From assembly GCF_000151315.2 (NCBI RefSeq), contig NW_011887294.1:440266-504265 (forward strand): 64,000 nucleotides of DNA. The letters run 5' to 3'. Made by a program: the position numbers and the translations under genes. This document shows positions 20,543 to 31,724 of this stretch, piece by piece. Under the pieces are notes generated by a model that saw nothing but the letters and a program-made list of their open reading frames with translations, had not been told where the DNA came from and searched no databases. The stretch is from Capsaspora owczarzaki ATCC 30864. Taxonomy: Eukaryota > Opisthokonta > Filasterea. Position 1 is the stretch's first letter. Every line of letters begins with the position of its first letter.

Positions 20543-23059
20543 TCAAGGTTTCACTTTCATGCGGAAGGGTATGCCATCGAGCTGCAGCTCAATGTTGTAG
20601 AAGGGTGTGCCAATGATGTTGCGCTGCCAGGTCACCGGTTTGAGCAATTTGGCAGAAGGTAGAGGGTCTGGCGATCTGTCCAGGCCTGCAGGTCGCGCGA
20701 TTTTCATGGCAGTTACTAGAATGATGCTTCCTCGAGCTGGCGTTGTCTGCTCTGAAACATACGCAGGCACGCGCTTTCGCAACAATGGATAAATCCACCC
20801 TTGCAATGCTGGCTTGACGCGGGCTTTGACCAGCGAGAGCCGTGTTTGGTTGGCGGTTCTCGACCAGTCCTCAACCTTAGCGGCAAGCTCTGGGTCCGCA
20901 CCATCGCCCTTTGGCCCAAAGTACGCGTTGTAACTCTTCGAAGTGTTGGCGTCCTTCACGAGCGCGACGTTTTCCGCATAATGGAAGCGTCGCGTGTAAG
21001 AATGCATTGTCTCTGTGTCGTTCGGCTCCAGGTGGTCAATGACAACCAAAAGCTTGGATGGCTTGTAGACGAGAATTCGAGTGTGGTGGACTCTTTGGTG
21101 GGTGGCCAGAAGCGGATTGTCGCCAGCAAAAATGGTAAAACCGTCATGGGTCGTGGCCAACCGAATGGCCGACCCGTACGGTTTGCCAAACTCGCGGCAG
21201 GCAGTATAAGGTGATTTGTCTACTGTGACGCCATTATGAGCTTGTGGGCTGAGCGCGTACATTCTGTGATGTAAGCGAGCAACAAATTAAAAAAAAATTA
21301 AGAAAATCCAATCAAAACGCGCACAACCAAAGCCATTCTTGTCAACATTTCACCCGTGTCATTCAACCCCAAGGTTGCGCCAACAACCAACACACGCACA
21401 GAAGAGCGAAGCACAATCGACGCCTACTTACCTGTTTGGGTCGGTATTCACGTGTGCAAACTTGCCTGGATCGACAATCAGCTGGCGCCCAAACTCGGTC
21501 AGCACAAACGACAGCTCGTCTGCATGCTTGTGCGTGCACGAGTAAAACCACGCCGTCATGAACAAGTGACTCTGGGTTGAGAGCTGTTTCACTATCGCCA
21601 GGCCAACCGGAGGGAACGACTGCGGCGCCAAGCCATCTTCATGCTGCGGCTTGGCAACGTTCAGAAACTCTTCAAGGGAGGTGTCACCGACAAATGGCAC
21701 GGGCTGGGCATCATCTGGCGTGAGCATCCAGCCCAAGGCTTGTCGCATACGAACGAGAATGTCGGAACCGAGCGCTGTGCGATTGAGCAGTCCCAACTGG
21801 TCGGTCAGCGCGATGAGATTGATCATTGCCCCTTGATACGACACGGAATGTTCCTTGTGCACGCCAGAGGCGGTGTCTATGAGGTTTCCGACATTTTTCG
21901 CAAACCGCACGGCCGCTACGTCAGTCCAGTTGCTTCCGTCCGGATGAATCCAGGGCATGGATTGCGACACCAGAAACAGCGCCGTGTCTGCAAATAGACC
22001 ATGATTGGTCCAGAAGTAGGTGTCTTGTGCAGCGAGAAACAATGCTTGTTCACGCTGGCAAGTCGCCAGCTCGGCGAATTCGTGCTCGGACATGATTTCT
22101 GGACCTGCATGGGCGCCGAAATGGAGCAAGCCCATGAGCAACACTGCGCGGGAGCTGACTGCCATGTCATACCAAATGTACTCTCGCGTGGCAAACGCTG
22201 CTGTGCCCACCCATGGTGGTGGCAGCGATGCCCACCGTGTGGGCCGAGTATGTCCAAACTTGCCACACCAATCCATGGCGAATGCTTTGGCTAGGAGGAG
22301 ATAGCTGGGATTCTCCGGGTGCATTTCGTATGCCCGGAGGGAAGGGCCGATCATGTCTGAGGGAGTCGCACAGTGCAAAAGGCGTGAGTCGACGGGGGGG
22401 GGTGCCGTGGGTGCATCATCACAAGTTTGGACAGGTCTAGCGTGCTCACCTTTTAACGAATGCAACCACATTCGCCATGATCGATCCTTGAAAGGATTCA
22501 TATGCCAGTCGACCGGGAAGGTAATGTTGATGCGATGCCTGTTGAGGTTCATTTCAAAGCCGCGTGCTGTTTTGTGCGAGAGCAAAGTGGTTGTTTGCGG
22601 GTCTGTGGCAAACAATCGTACTACGCGTATTGGCCTTGCTCGGAAACAATCGATCGCCGCTTTCGTGGTCGAAGGGTCGGAGGGCCGAAAGACAAAATGG
22701 GTGCACACTGTTGTTGCGTTTGACAAGCTGGTCGGGGTGCTCGCAATTTCGCTCCTGGATGTTGCTGCAGATAGCGTCTGATGCACACGAGTATCAGCGT
22801 GACTTTCAATGGCGGCGTACGCGGAGGAATCTCTTCGATGATCCACGCTGGGCCAGCCATGAGTACGCGTGCTTGCCAAGTACAGAAGGCCCAATACCAG
22901 TGCAGCCAAGAAAATGTCTCGCCGGGTTCGTCTCAGACAACTTCTGCATGGATCCCAAACACACCAATCGACAAATTTGCAGAAAATTTGTGAGTCAGGC
23001 AGCCACAAAAAGAATAGTAAAAGTGATGTTGTCAAGTTGCTGAGACGTGTCATTCGCAT
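20543..23059 (-). CDS. Heparinase II/III-like membrane protein
   Basis: Three exons, 22450-23059, 21432-22356 and 20543-21263, join in phase to 751 residues. The start ATG at 23059 precedes a Cys/Arg-rich stretch and one hydrophobic segment (DIFLAALVLGLLYLAS, about 49-64), predicting a type II membrane or signal-anchor protein. The middle (about 190-480) is an alpha-helical toroid-like region with YLLLAKAFAMDW and WHMNPFKDRSWRMWLHSLK. The C-terminal half has the heparinase II/III signature: HKHADELSFVLTEFGRQLIV, then DPGKFAHVN and the downstream AHNGVTVDKSPY. This matches polysaccharide lyases acting on uronic acid polymers, where His/Tyr residues in these blocks are catalytic. A role in extracellular or Golgi-lumen glycan cleavage or epimerisation is inferred. 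Potential N-glycosylation sites (NATT, NITF, NWTD, NRTA) support a luminal location. The 93-base intron 1 is open in frame. Confidence 0.82.
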
Positions 23060-23853
23060 GTGCGAGCTGAAGGAAGGGGGTCTCTTCTCGTCTGTGCGCC
23101 TCTAACAGCGGAGGTGAAACATCATCTGAGCGAGTAAGTCTGCCTGCATGACCGCTCAGCAGACGCGAGAGCGAGAGACCGCGAGAGAGAGCAGCAATCC
23201 CTCATGTGTCAAACTCATCACGCAGCAATGCGAACAACCTCGCGAGCCGCGATCGCTCGTTCGCTCCCTCGAATCGAGACTCAAGCTGTGTAGTGTCATG
23301 GTTACTGCATTCTGAACGGGTTTCAGTGGCGCGAGGCGTGGAAGGGAGGCAAAAGAGGAGGGGGGGGGTTTTGACGTTTGACGCTCGTTGATGCTTCACG
23401 CCCATGGTCGATCCAGCTCCAAGCAATAGTGACCATGATCAGCGACTAGATAGGAATGGGGGTGGGGGGTATGAACACGATATGGGAGCGTCGAGCGTTG
23501 AAAAGTTGCGGCATCTCAGCCAGTTTGAATTCAACCTTAACCGAATTGCCATTTGATCCAGCAAGTGATCCACTTCTAGGAACACAAAACGAAAACTGGC
23601 GACGAAACGCAAGCAGACTAGTACTGGCGCTTATTGGTATGAGAGAGAGCGACACTGGTGCTTAGTCGGGATTCAATTGTACAGTATTGAACACTTAGCT
23701 TCTGTGTTTGTGATTGTGTTTCTCAGACTATCTTTTGCATTGGTGTTTCTCAGTCTTTATTTTTATTTTATTTTACATTCTCGTTGAGCTTCACTTCCTC
23801 TTCTTCTTCTTCTTCACTGCTGTTCGCTTGGGTTGCAGTCACAGATCTGAGGA
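23060..23853. other. Intergenic spacer between divergent genes
   Basis: This contains the 5' flanks of the heparinase-like (-) and CH-domain (+) genes, a G9 run, a T/TTTTA-rich stretch and a CTT repeat at about 23800. No convincing coding sequence is present. Confidence 0.45.
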
Positions 23854-26800
23854 ATGAGCTCCATCGCTGGCGAACAACAGCCCGAGTTTGAGGCTGTGCG
23901 TCATGCGAGCCGCGACCTCACCAAAGCCATCCAACTCCGCGTACGCAGTCCCCTCATCATTTGCTGATTGCCGCCGCCGAGTTGTCGGGGAGGGGGGGGG
24001 TTGCGAGGACGCCTGTTTGTCGTATTCACTCTCTGAGATTGCATTGCGCATCGTTTTGAACAATTTCAATCCGACACTATTCGTTCATTCAATGGCCAAA
24101 CCCACTTCCACTCTCGTTCCCTCCGATATTCATGCAGACTTCGGTGCGTTGGATCAACTTGCATCTCGCCACCCCGCTGCCAGCCGCGACAGAGGTCAAG
24201 CCAGTGGAAAACCTCACAACCGATCTCATGGACGGCACCGTCATTGTCGTCCTCGTCCAGCGCCTCGGTGAGTTTGTCGGTTTTTTCAACAAAAAAAGAA
24301 AAAAAAGAATTTTACACTGTGAATGACTCATTGCGCGCATTTGGTGGGGGTTTGATATTGTATGGTACAGGTAAAGAATAACAGGGCACTATGCTTTTTG
24401 TACGGTTTTTGTTTCGATGTGAGCTCACCAACCATCCGAAATCTCGTCCTTCAGCGAATCGCAAGGTCAACCGCAAGTGGCATCGAAATCCCCAGCAACG
24501 AATTCACATGACCGAGAACGCTCAACTGGCCTTCCAGCTGCTGGATGATTTTATCGATACGTCTGGGCTGAACAGCAACGGCAAGTGGTTTTTTTGTTTT
24601 TTCGTTTTTGAGGGGCAAACTGCTCTCAATCTTCCATCAGTTGCGCACGCCATCTCACCACGAACGATTTCTCTGCTACAGGCCTCGCCGACAAGGATGA
24701 AAAGAACAACCTCGCGCTGATCTTTCAGCTCATGTTATACTTTGAAGTCACCAGCAATGTTGGCCGCATGCTGCTGCCTGACTCGGGTCACGATTCCCAC
24801 GGCACAAAGGGATCACGGCCCACAGTAAGCGAGCTGAAACATGCCTTGCTTGGTTGGCTCGGTTCCGTGACGGAGCAGGACGTGAAGAGCTTTGAAAGGT
24901 ACGGGCGAAATTGGATGTTGGGGTTGATCTGGCGTGCCACGCATCTTTCTCGCGCCTCCAACTCAAATCCACTGTAGTTTTGCAGACGGTACCTTGTTCA
25001 TCAAGCTTGTGAACAGCGTCTCTTCCAAGGGTATTTCGGACTCGGTGAGTGTTTTTGGCTCGTGAACCCCGTTGACACACACTTGGGTATGGCTCTCATC
25101 GGTCCGTTTTGCTACGTTTTGCTACGTTTTGCCGAGACAGGAAATAAACAAAGCGTCGAATTCAATCGATCGCATGAAGCTGGCCTTTCAAGCTGCGCAG
25201 GATCAACTGGAAATTCCAGCCATTTTGGATGCCCACGATTTGACAAGCGTCATGCCGCACGGCTCAGATCACGGCTCAGACCACGGCTCAGACCACGGCT
25301 CAGACCACGGCTCAGACCACGGCTCAGACACCCAGGGCTCCGGGGGTCATGGCGCTGATTGGAAAACACTCTCCCCTGCCAAACGCAACCACCACGCTGG
25401 AAGTGCCGAGCAGCGCTCTGAGGTCGAAAAGTCAATCATGACATACGTCTCCATGTTTGTTCCATTCCGCTCTCGTGCGGAAGACCCCAAGCACATCCCT
25501 GGGCAAAGCCTGCCAAGTCGGCCCAAACCTGTTGCTCGGAACGATCCGCCAGCCGCAGCACCGACTCACCCTGCTGGACTTCTTTCGCCGGTTCCTGCGA
25601 CCTCGCAGTCCCGAAGCCGGTCGACGAGTCCAACTCCGTCCAACAATCCCATTTCGCATCCCAAGGACTCGTACGGCGTACGAAGCCCAATCAACGAGGC
25701 AAAGTCGCTTCCTGCTCCCGTTCCCGACAACGTGGAGGCTGCTCGATTGAAAGATTTGCGAGACCTTTTCGAGCAAAACACCACTTTGAAGACGGCAAGC
25801 GCGATATTAAAGGATCGGCTTGAGCAAGCAGAAAAGCAGCTTGCCGAGCAGGTGGCCAGTATTCATCAGCTTGAAACGGCCAGTGCACAAGAGAAGAGTC
25901 GAGCCGAAGATGCCACCCACCAGATCGAAGAATTAAGCCGCAAACTTGCCAACACTCACTCGAAAGCGGAGCTGGCGGAAAACCGCTTGAAGCAGCTCGG
26001 CGAACAGCAAGTCAAGACGGAATCAGAATTAGTCGATGCGCAGAACAAGCGAATGGAGGCTGAGGATAAGGCTGCTGGTGCCGCGACAAAGCTGGCCGAG
26101 TCTCAGTGCCGACTCAAAGAAGCCGAGAGCAAGCTAGCGGATGCGTCAACCACTGCCGATGAGTTGGCCGAAACCCAGCGCAAGCTCAAGGAAGCCGAGA
26201 GCAAGATCGCGGATGCGTCCACCGTTGCCGATGAGTTGGCCGAATCGCAGCGAAGGCTCAAGGAAGCCGAGGATAAGGCGGCTGCAGAATTGGCAGAAAC
26301 ACAGCGCAAGCTCAACGAAGCCGAGAGCAAGATCGCGGATGCAACCACCGTTGCTGATGAGTTGGCCGAAACCCAGCGCAAGCTGAAGGAAGCCGAGGAT
26401 AAGGCGGCAGCAGAATTGGCAGAAACACAGCGCAAGCTCAACGAAGCCGAGAGCAGGCTGTCAGATGCATCAACCACTGCTGATGAATTGGCCGAATCGC
26501 AGCGCAAGCTGAAGGAAGCCGAGAGCAAGATCGCGGATGCGTCCACCGTTGCCGATGAGTTGGCCGAATCGCAGCGCAAGCTGAAGGAAGCCGAGAGCAA
26601 GATCGCGGATGCGTCCACCGTTGCTGATGAGCTGGCCGAAACCCAGCGCAAGCTCAACGAAGCCGAGAGCAAGATCGCGGATGCATCCACCGTTGCTGAT
26701 GAGTTGGCCGAAACCCAGCGCAAGCTGAAGGAAGCCGAGGATAAGGCGGCTGCAGAATTGGCAGAAACACAGCGCAAGCTCAACGAAGCCGAGAGCAAGA

Positions 26801-27645
26801 TCGCGGATGCATCCACCACTGCCGATGAGCTGGCCGAAACCCAGCGCAAGCTGAAGGAAGCCGAGAGCAAGATCGCGGATGCATCAACCACTGCTGATGA
26901 ATTGGCCGAATCGCAGCGCAAGCTGAAGGAAGCCGAGAGCAAGCTAGCGGGTGCATCAACCACTGCTGATGAATTGGCCGAATCGCAGCGAAAACTCAAA
27001 GAAACCGAGAAAAAGCTAGCGGATGCGTCAACTGCCGCTATCCAGTTGGCCGAAACGCAGCGAAAACTGAAGGAAGTCGAGGCCGGTGCCGCAATTGCTG
27101 CTGCCGAGGAGAAAGCTGCGAACGCAAAGATTACCGCTGAATTACAGCACAAACTCAAAGAGGCCGCCACACAGCACGCTCAATCGCTTGCCGACGTGCA
27201 AAAGCAGCTGAAAGAGTTCAAGGACAAGGCAATGCGGGAGTCGAATGCAGCGAGCGAGGCAGAACCTCGCGAACGTACCCATGTTGCAAAGCTTCAACAG
27301 CATGCCGACAATGTTAGCGCAGAGCTTGTCGCCACACAAGCCAAGCTGAAAAGCGCCGAGACCCTGTGCACGGAGCTTCAAGCTAGCCAGAGGCAACGGG
27401 AAGCTGATGCAACTGTTCTTGAGCAGCGACTGGCCGACGAGCACGAGACCAACATTCGCGCGATTCACAACAAGTCGCAAGAGCTGCAAGAGCAAATCGA
27501 ACAAATTTTCCAGGACTCGGCATTAGCATCCAAGCAGTCAATGATGTCTAGCTCGTGGCAGATTGCGAGCTTTGTTGCCTCATGTCTCGTCGTTGCCATC
27601 GTGCTGGTGCTTCAAGCGCTGGAGTGGCGCCCTCGTCCGACTTGA
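23854..27645 (+). CDS. Tandem calponin-homology, long coiled-coil, tail-anchored protein
   Basis: Six exons join in frame: 23854-23940, 24138-24267, 24455-24580, 24682-24898, 24978-25044 and 25141-27645; 1043 residues. Intron 3 uses a GC donor (GCAAGT, 24581); only this choice keeps phase. CH1 spans about 28-120 (SVRWINLHL; DLMDGTVIVVLVQRL; HMTENAQLAFQLL) and CH2 about 145-245 (LLGWLGSV; FADGTLFIKLVN; RMKLAFQAAQDQLEIPAIL), the order seen in actin-binding spectrin/plakin/nesprin proteins. A six-unit GSDH repeat follows, then a Pro-rich linker and a coiled coil (about 410-1009) with roughly ten 24-residue ADELAETQRKLKEAES-type units. The last 25 residues are a membrane helix (IASFVASCLVVAIVLVLQAL) plus a seven-residue tail ending RPRPT. 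The layout resembles nesprins or calmin, linking actin to a membrane. No canonical PPPX KASH end is present. A stop lies in frame just before the chosen ATG. Confidence 0.85.
25258..25330 (+). repeat. 12-base coding minisatellite (GSDH)n
   Basis: Six tandem copies of GGCTCAGACCAC encode Gly-Ser-Asp-His between the CH domains and the coiled coil. Near-identity at DNA level implies recent slippage. Confidence 0.95.
26110..27030 (+). repeat. 72-base coding tandem repeat in coiled coil
   Basis: About ten units of 24 codons follow the pattern ADELAETQRKLKEAESKIAD. Three carry an additional block of about 18 codons (EDKAAAELAETQRKLNEAES). DNA identity between units is high, including at third positions. 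Confidence 0.93.
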
Positions 27646-27798
27646 TGTCGGTTGATTCGGTGCTTGGGGGTTGGTGAATGAATGAAACAATAGACACCCG
27701 AACAGTCATCATTGGTTTGTTTTGACTTATTTATTGTTGATTTTCAATGCTAAATTCGGAAACGAAACACAGCTCCAACAAAGTGGAAAAGGAAGAGT

Positions 27799-29912
27799 TC
27801 ATGGTCGCGAATCAGACTCGCCCGAAACGATACTGTTCTTGAGGGTTTCAGCGATAGTCTGTCAACAGAAATGGGATTGGAGGGTGAGTGACACAATTCC
27901 ACAAAACAAAAGTACGAGGGAGTACACAAATGTTCTGTGCAAAGAAGCAAAGTAAGAAGAGCCCTACCTGTGAAACATTCACGCCGGTAATCGTTTCAAC
28001 CATTTCGGGCAGCTTGCCAATCATTGAAAGCACCTCCGCAGTCACAAGCCCTGGACCGGCTGGTCCGTTGTTTGAGACGATGGTCATACCACCATTCGCT
28101 CGAGCAAGAGGAGCAGAGAGCTCAGAAGCAACCTTTGGCAGCATCTGCAGGACCATATCCACCAGCGCAGCCTCTTTGTAGTCTTTCCAGGCCTCGGCCT
28201 TCTTGGTCATTTCCTCCGCTTCGGCGCGAGCCTTCTCCCGGATGGCAAAGGCTTCGGCTTCGCCGCGAGCACGAATGGCCTCAGCCTCGGCTTCGGCTTC
28301 GAGCAGCGCCTTTTTGCTCTGCGCCTCTGCTGCCGTCTCAATTTGGTACTTTTCGGCGAGGGAGGGCTTCTTAACTCGTGCGTCAAGCTCCTTCTCCTTG
28401 CGCAGGGACTCTTCTTTGGCCAGCTGAATCTGGCGCTCACGTGTGAGGACCTCAATGTGCAGCTGTTCCTCACGAACGGCCTGGGAGGACTTGATGGACT
28501 GCAGCTGGAACGCGAGGTCGGACTGCGCTTGGCGTTGGTTCACCTCGACTTGGTAGTGGAGTTGCTTCACCTCAAAGTCACGCGCGGCCCGAGCGACGCT
28601 AGAATCGTTTGTGTACTTGGCTTGCAACTTGGTGAGGTCGGCTTGAATGGACTTGATGGCGCCATCCGAGTGAGCGTTGGCTTCGCCGATCGCTGCTTGG
28701 CATTGTGCCTGCGCTGTTGCGGCGCTGCCAAGCGCTTGTTGGTAGCCAACATCGTCGCTCCACGTCTTGATGGTGTAAGACATGATGGCGAGGCCCATAT
28801 TGGCAAAGTCTGTTGCCGCGTGATGGAAGACAGCCTTATCAAACTTTTTGCGATCACGGTAGATCTCTTCGACCGTCATTGTGCAGAGAATGGCGCGCTG
28901 ATGGCCTTCCAGCGTCGCGCGGGCAACCTGTGCAATTTGCTCCTGCGTCATGCCCAAAAAGTGTTGGACAGCCAGTCGTAGCATGTCTCGGTTTGCTGAT
29001 TCAACTTTGACCTGAGCAGAGAAGAGACACACACACATACCAACAAGTGAGAAATAAACACACCAAAGAGTTACTCGATCGATCGAGGAGCGGAAAAAGA
29101 GTACCTGTGCCGTTCCGATGAGTGAGACGGGGACGCCCTCTTGAGTATACACTTTTTGAGAGTCGATTGAAATTGTCATGACATTTAAACGGATTCTGTG
29201 TGAGTGAGAAGTTGTTGAAAGTGAGTGGAAATTGCATGGCAAACCACAACCAAAATCAAAATCAAAATCAAAATCAAAACAAAAAAGAAAAAAAAAAGAA
29301 AAAAAAAAAGCAACGTCACAAACAAATGCATTGTTTTTGCATTGTGATGGATCATTCGATGGGCCGTTTCACGACCAGAGCAGGCGCCCGTCGCTCCCCC
29401 CCCCACGACCCACAAGCCATCTTTCCCCTTTTGAGGTCGCCCTCTGATGTGGCTGAAAAGCAGTGACCAGTCGGGAGGAATAGAAGCAGGGCAGCATCGC
29501 ATTTGTTGGTATTGAACTTTTTTTTTTTTTTTTTTGTGTTGTCGTTCAATGTTACCGTTTGACTTCTTGGACGCATGACCAGTAGAACAAGCGACCTCCG
29601 ACAATGATTTGTGGCTCCGAGATGCCCATGCCTGCACAGCGACAGAGGGTACGCAGCCAAGCAACGCAGAGCAAGCGGATGGTGAGTTGAAAATGCACAA
29701 CGGATTTTCAAAAAAAAAAAATCATGGAAAAGCGTTCAATAGAAAAGCATTGAAAAAAACGAAGGCAGCCGCAGGGTGACCAAGCGACCGAGAGAGCGGG
29801 CGACAGCACCAAAACGCGCATAGAAAGAAGGAAAAAAAAGAGCCAGAAGGAGAGCGAGCGAGGTACCGTAAGCGACGACCGCTTCGTCAGGACCGCCGAT
29901 CGCAAATGGCAT
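27799..29912 (-). CDS. Flotillin
   Basis: Five exons on the minus strand: 29867-29912, 29556-29631, 29105-29195, 27968-29011 and 27799-27858; 438 residues, close to human FLOT1/2. The SPFH/Band 7 domain runs from the N-terminus (MPFAIGGPDEAVVAYG; IIVGGRLFYWSCVQEV; SQKVYTQEGVPVSLIGTAQV; FLGMTQEQIAQVARATLEGH; TVEEIYRDRKKF). It continues into the flotillin coiled coil with EA-rich repeats (AEAEAEAIRARGEAEAFAIR) and the conserved end (LPEMVETITGVNVSQ). Known role of the family: oligomeric scaffold on the cytosolic face of plasma and endosomal membranes, attached by acylation and hydrophobic N-terminal parts. The Cys in FYWSC sits where acylatable Cys occurs in animal flotillins. The 3' end lies 153 bases from the converging CH gene. 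All phases agree. Confidence 0.96.
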
Positions 29913-30232
29913 TGCAGCACTGAGAGAAGACGACTGTGAAATCTCAGAAATACTGTATGTAGTGCAGAAATATACACACACATCAAACCAAAATTACAAG
30001 GACATAGCTCTGCTGAGAGAACAGGCAAAAACAAGGAAATACTGCTGGGTGCTTGAAACCCAAGTTTGGCCTCGCTTTTGTCTTGAGCGTGATTGCAACA
30101 TCCAGATCAAAACAACAAAAATTGTATTCACAAGCACAGCAAAACAACATCCCTTTTCACGATACAGACAATGATGGTGCAGCAACTCTGCACAAAAGAG
30201 TTCCGAGCGCTCGGACTTGGAAATCATTCGCT
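29913..30232. other. Spacer carrying the downstream part of repeat unit A
   Basis: This separates the flotillin start from the first small paralog. From about 30110 it contains the conserved downstream sequence (TTCACAAGCACAGC) shared by three duplicated units. Confidence 0.5.
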
Positions 30233-30466
30233 TCAGCTCCAGTTGAACAAGCCTCGGTTGAATGTCAATTCTATATTAATCAAAGCCCGCAGGACCGGCG
30301 CGACGACGACAGGAGGCGGCGCTACGGCGGGAGGCGGCACTACGACGGGAGGCGGCACTACGACGGGAGCTGGTTTCGGCGTGACCACAATGCTGCCGTC
30401 GCGCACGGCCAGATCATAGTTTCCTGGAACGAGAGGGAGAGAGAGGATTGCCGGCCCACGATCCAT
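30233..30466 (-). CDS. Small paralogous proline-rich protein A
   Basis: 77 residues from the ATG at 30466. It reads ILSLPLVPGNYDLAVRDGSI followed by VVTPKPAP and a run of VVVPPP/AVAPPP units, ending LTFNRGLFNWS. It aligns along its length with paralog B (LRNGSVVVTAQPAP; ALISINVTFNQG) and shares flanking DNA with B and C. Unlike B, C and E it begins MDRG, lacking Gly at position 2, so N-myristoylation is not predicted. Function unknown. No homologous family is recognised outside the cluster. Confidence 0.55.
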   Translation of the reverse strand: MDRGPAILSLPLVPGNYDLAVRDGSIVVTPKPAPVVVPPPVVVPPPAVAPPPVVVAPVLRALINIELTFNRGLFNWS

Positions 30467-30735
30467 GGTAAGCACAGGTTGTGAAGTGAATAAAAGAAGA
30501 GTGCGGTCAACGTTTTTGGGGGTTTTGCTGTTTGCGGAAAATAGCTCTTGATCTGCACTGCAGAAGTTATGAGCTGTGCCTCAAGCTGTAGTTCTGAGTC
30601 ATGCCTTAAGATGAGAACAAAAAGTTGTATTTATTCACAAGCACAGCCCAATAACACTGGACAGGCAACGATGGTGCAACAACTTGGCGGGATGTCCAGC
30701 ACGGTCAAAGATTGTCACCACAAAATTCTTGGAAA

Positions 30736-30963
30736 TCATGCGCTCGGGTTGGACGGGCCTTGATTGAATGTTACGTTAATAGAGATAAGAGCCCACTGGG
30801 CCGGCGCTACGACGGGAGGCGGCGCTGGGACGGGAGGCGGAGCTTCATAAGGAGCAGGTTGCGCCGTCACCACAACGCTTCCGTTGCGCAGGTTTACCGC
30901 ACAGCGATCCGCAGGTAGAGGGAAAGAAGAAATTCCCGGCTGTTTGGATGCGCTACCACCCAT
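30736..30963 (-). CDS. Small paralogous protein B, predicted N-myristoylated
   Basis: 75 residues. The start MGGSASKQ at 30963 has Gly2, Ser6 and Lys7, fitting the N-myristoyltransferase consensus MGxxxS(K). The core LRNGSVVVTAQPAP matches paralog A, and a Pro-rich section follows (YEAPPPVPAPPPVVAP). The start context GCCATGGGTGG is also seen in paralog C. Cytosolic face membrane attachment is inferred from the motif. Function unknown. Confidence 0.58.
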   Translation of the reverse strand: MGGSASKQPGISSFPLPADRCAVNLRNGSVVVTAQPAPYEAPPPVPAPPPVVAPAQWALISINVTFNQGPSNPSA

Positions 30964-31553
30964 GGCAAACACAGTTAGTAAAACGAATCAAAGAAGAGTG
31001 CGGTGGTATCCTTTTTTGGGGCGACTTCAATTTTTCCGAGATTTTGCTGTTTGCGTTCCATACGCTGCGTCCGAAACTACAGCCAAAGACAAAACTCACA
31101 CTGTAGTTGAAGATTGCAGCGAGCTGATCTTTCATGGCGTTTCACCACTGCCTTATTTCGAGGGTCTGTCGGATGCAGGTACATGCGCAACGCAACGACC
31201 AAAGAGGCCCGAGACAGGGAGGGGTGTTTTGTGATTCTCGTCTGCTGTAACGTGAAGCTGTACAGTAGACTTGATGTGCGCTTGAAGCAGTAGAGATGAG
31301 CTATGCCGTAAGCTGTAACTGAGGCAGTGGCTGTAGAGCAACGTAAGCTGTATCTTAAGCTGTAGCTGTAACACTGTACTCTTGGGTTGTACCTTAAGTC
31401 GAGAACAACGTTGTATTATTCACAAGCACATCAAAGCAACATTCCTTTTTCAATAGACAGACAATGATGGTGCAACTACTCGGCGGTACTCCGCACAAGC
31501 ACAGATTTGACACGAAAAAAACTTCTGGGCTTCCTAGCGCTCGGACTTGGGCA
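30964..31553. other. Spacer between paralogs B and C with AGCTGTA repeats
   Basis: This contains the 5' flank of B and 3' flank of C, plus irregular AGCTGTA motifs around 31295-31375 resembling those at 32036-32176. No further gene was found. Confidence 0.45.
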
Positions 31554-31724
31554 TCATTTGCCACCGCCCCTTGAAGTTGTGCTAATAGCGACAATCGCAT
31601 ACGGGGGTGGTGGTTCGGGATGATTCGCCACGACAAGTACAGGGTATCCGTTGCGATAGGTTGTGGTGATAGCTCCCTGAGTGACAACCTTGAGTTCCCC
31701 CTCTTTGGATCCCCCACCACCCAT
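31554..31724 (-). CDS. Small paralogous protein C, predicted N-myristoylated with PPPPY
   Basis: 56 residues. It starts MGGGGSKEGE (Gly2, Ser6, Lys7: strong myristoylation consensus). The core TTYRNGYPVLVVANHP matches the core of paralog D (VYNNGVPVLVLPNG). It is followed by EPPPPYAIV, which contains PPxY, a WW-domain ligand and viral/cellular late-domain-type motif. It ends in GGGK. Flanking DNA is shared with A and B. Function unknown; a membrane-tethered adaptor is one inference. Confidence 0.58.
   Translation of the reverse strand: MGGGGSKEGELKVVTQGAITTTYRNGYPVLVVANHPEPPPPYAIVAISTTSRGGGK

Noticed and set aside
26103-27170. 355-codon minus-strand open frame rich in Ser/Ala
   Set aside because: It is the complement of the repetitive coiled coil; repetition of a stop-free 72-base unit keeps all copies open.
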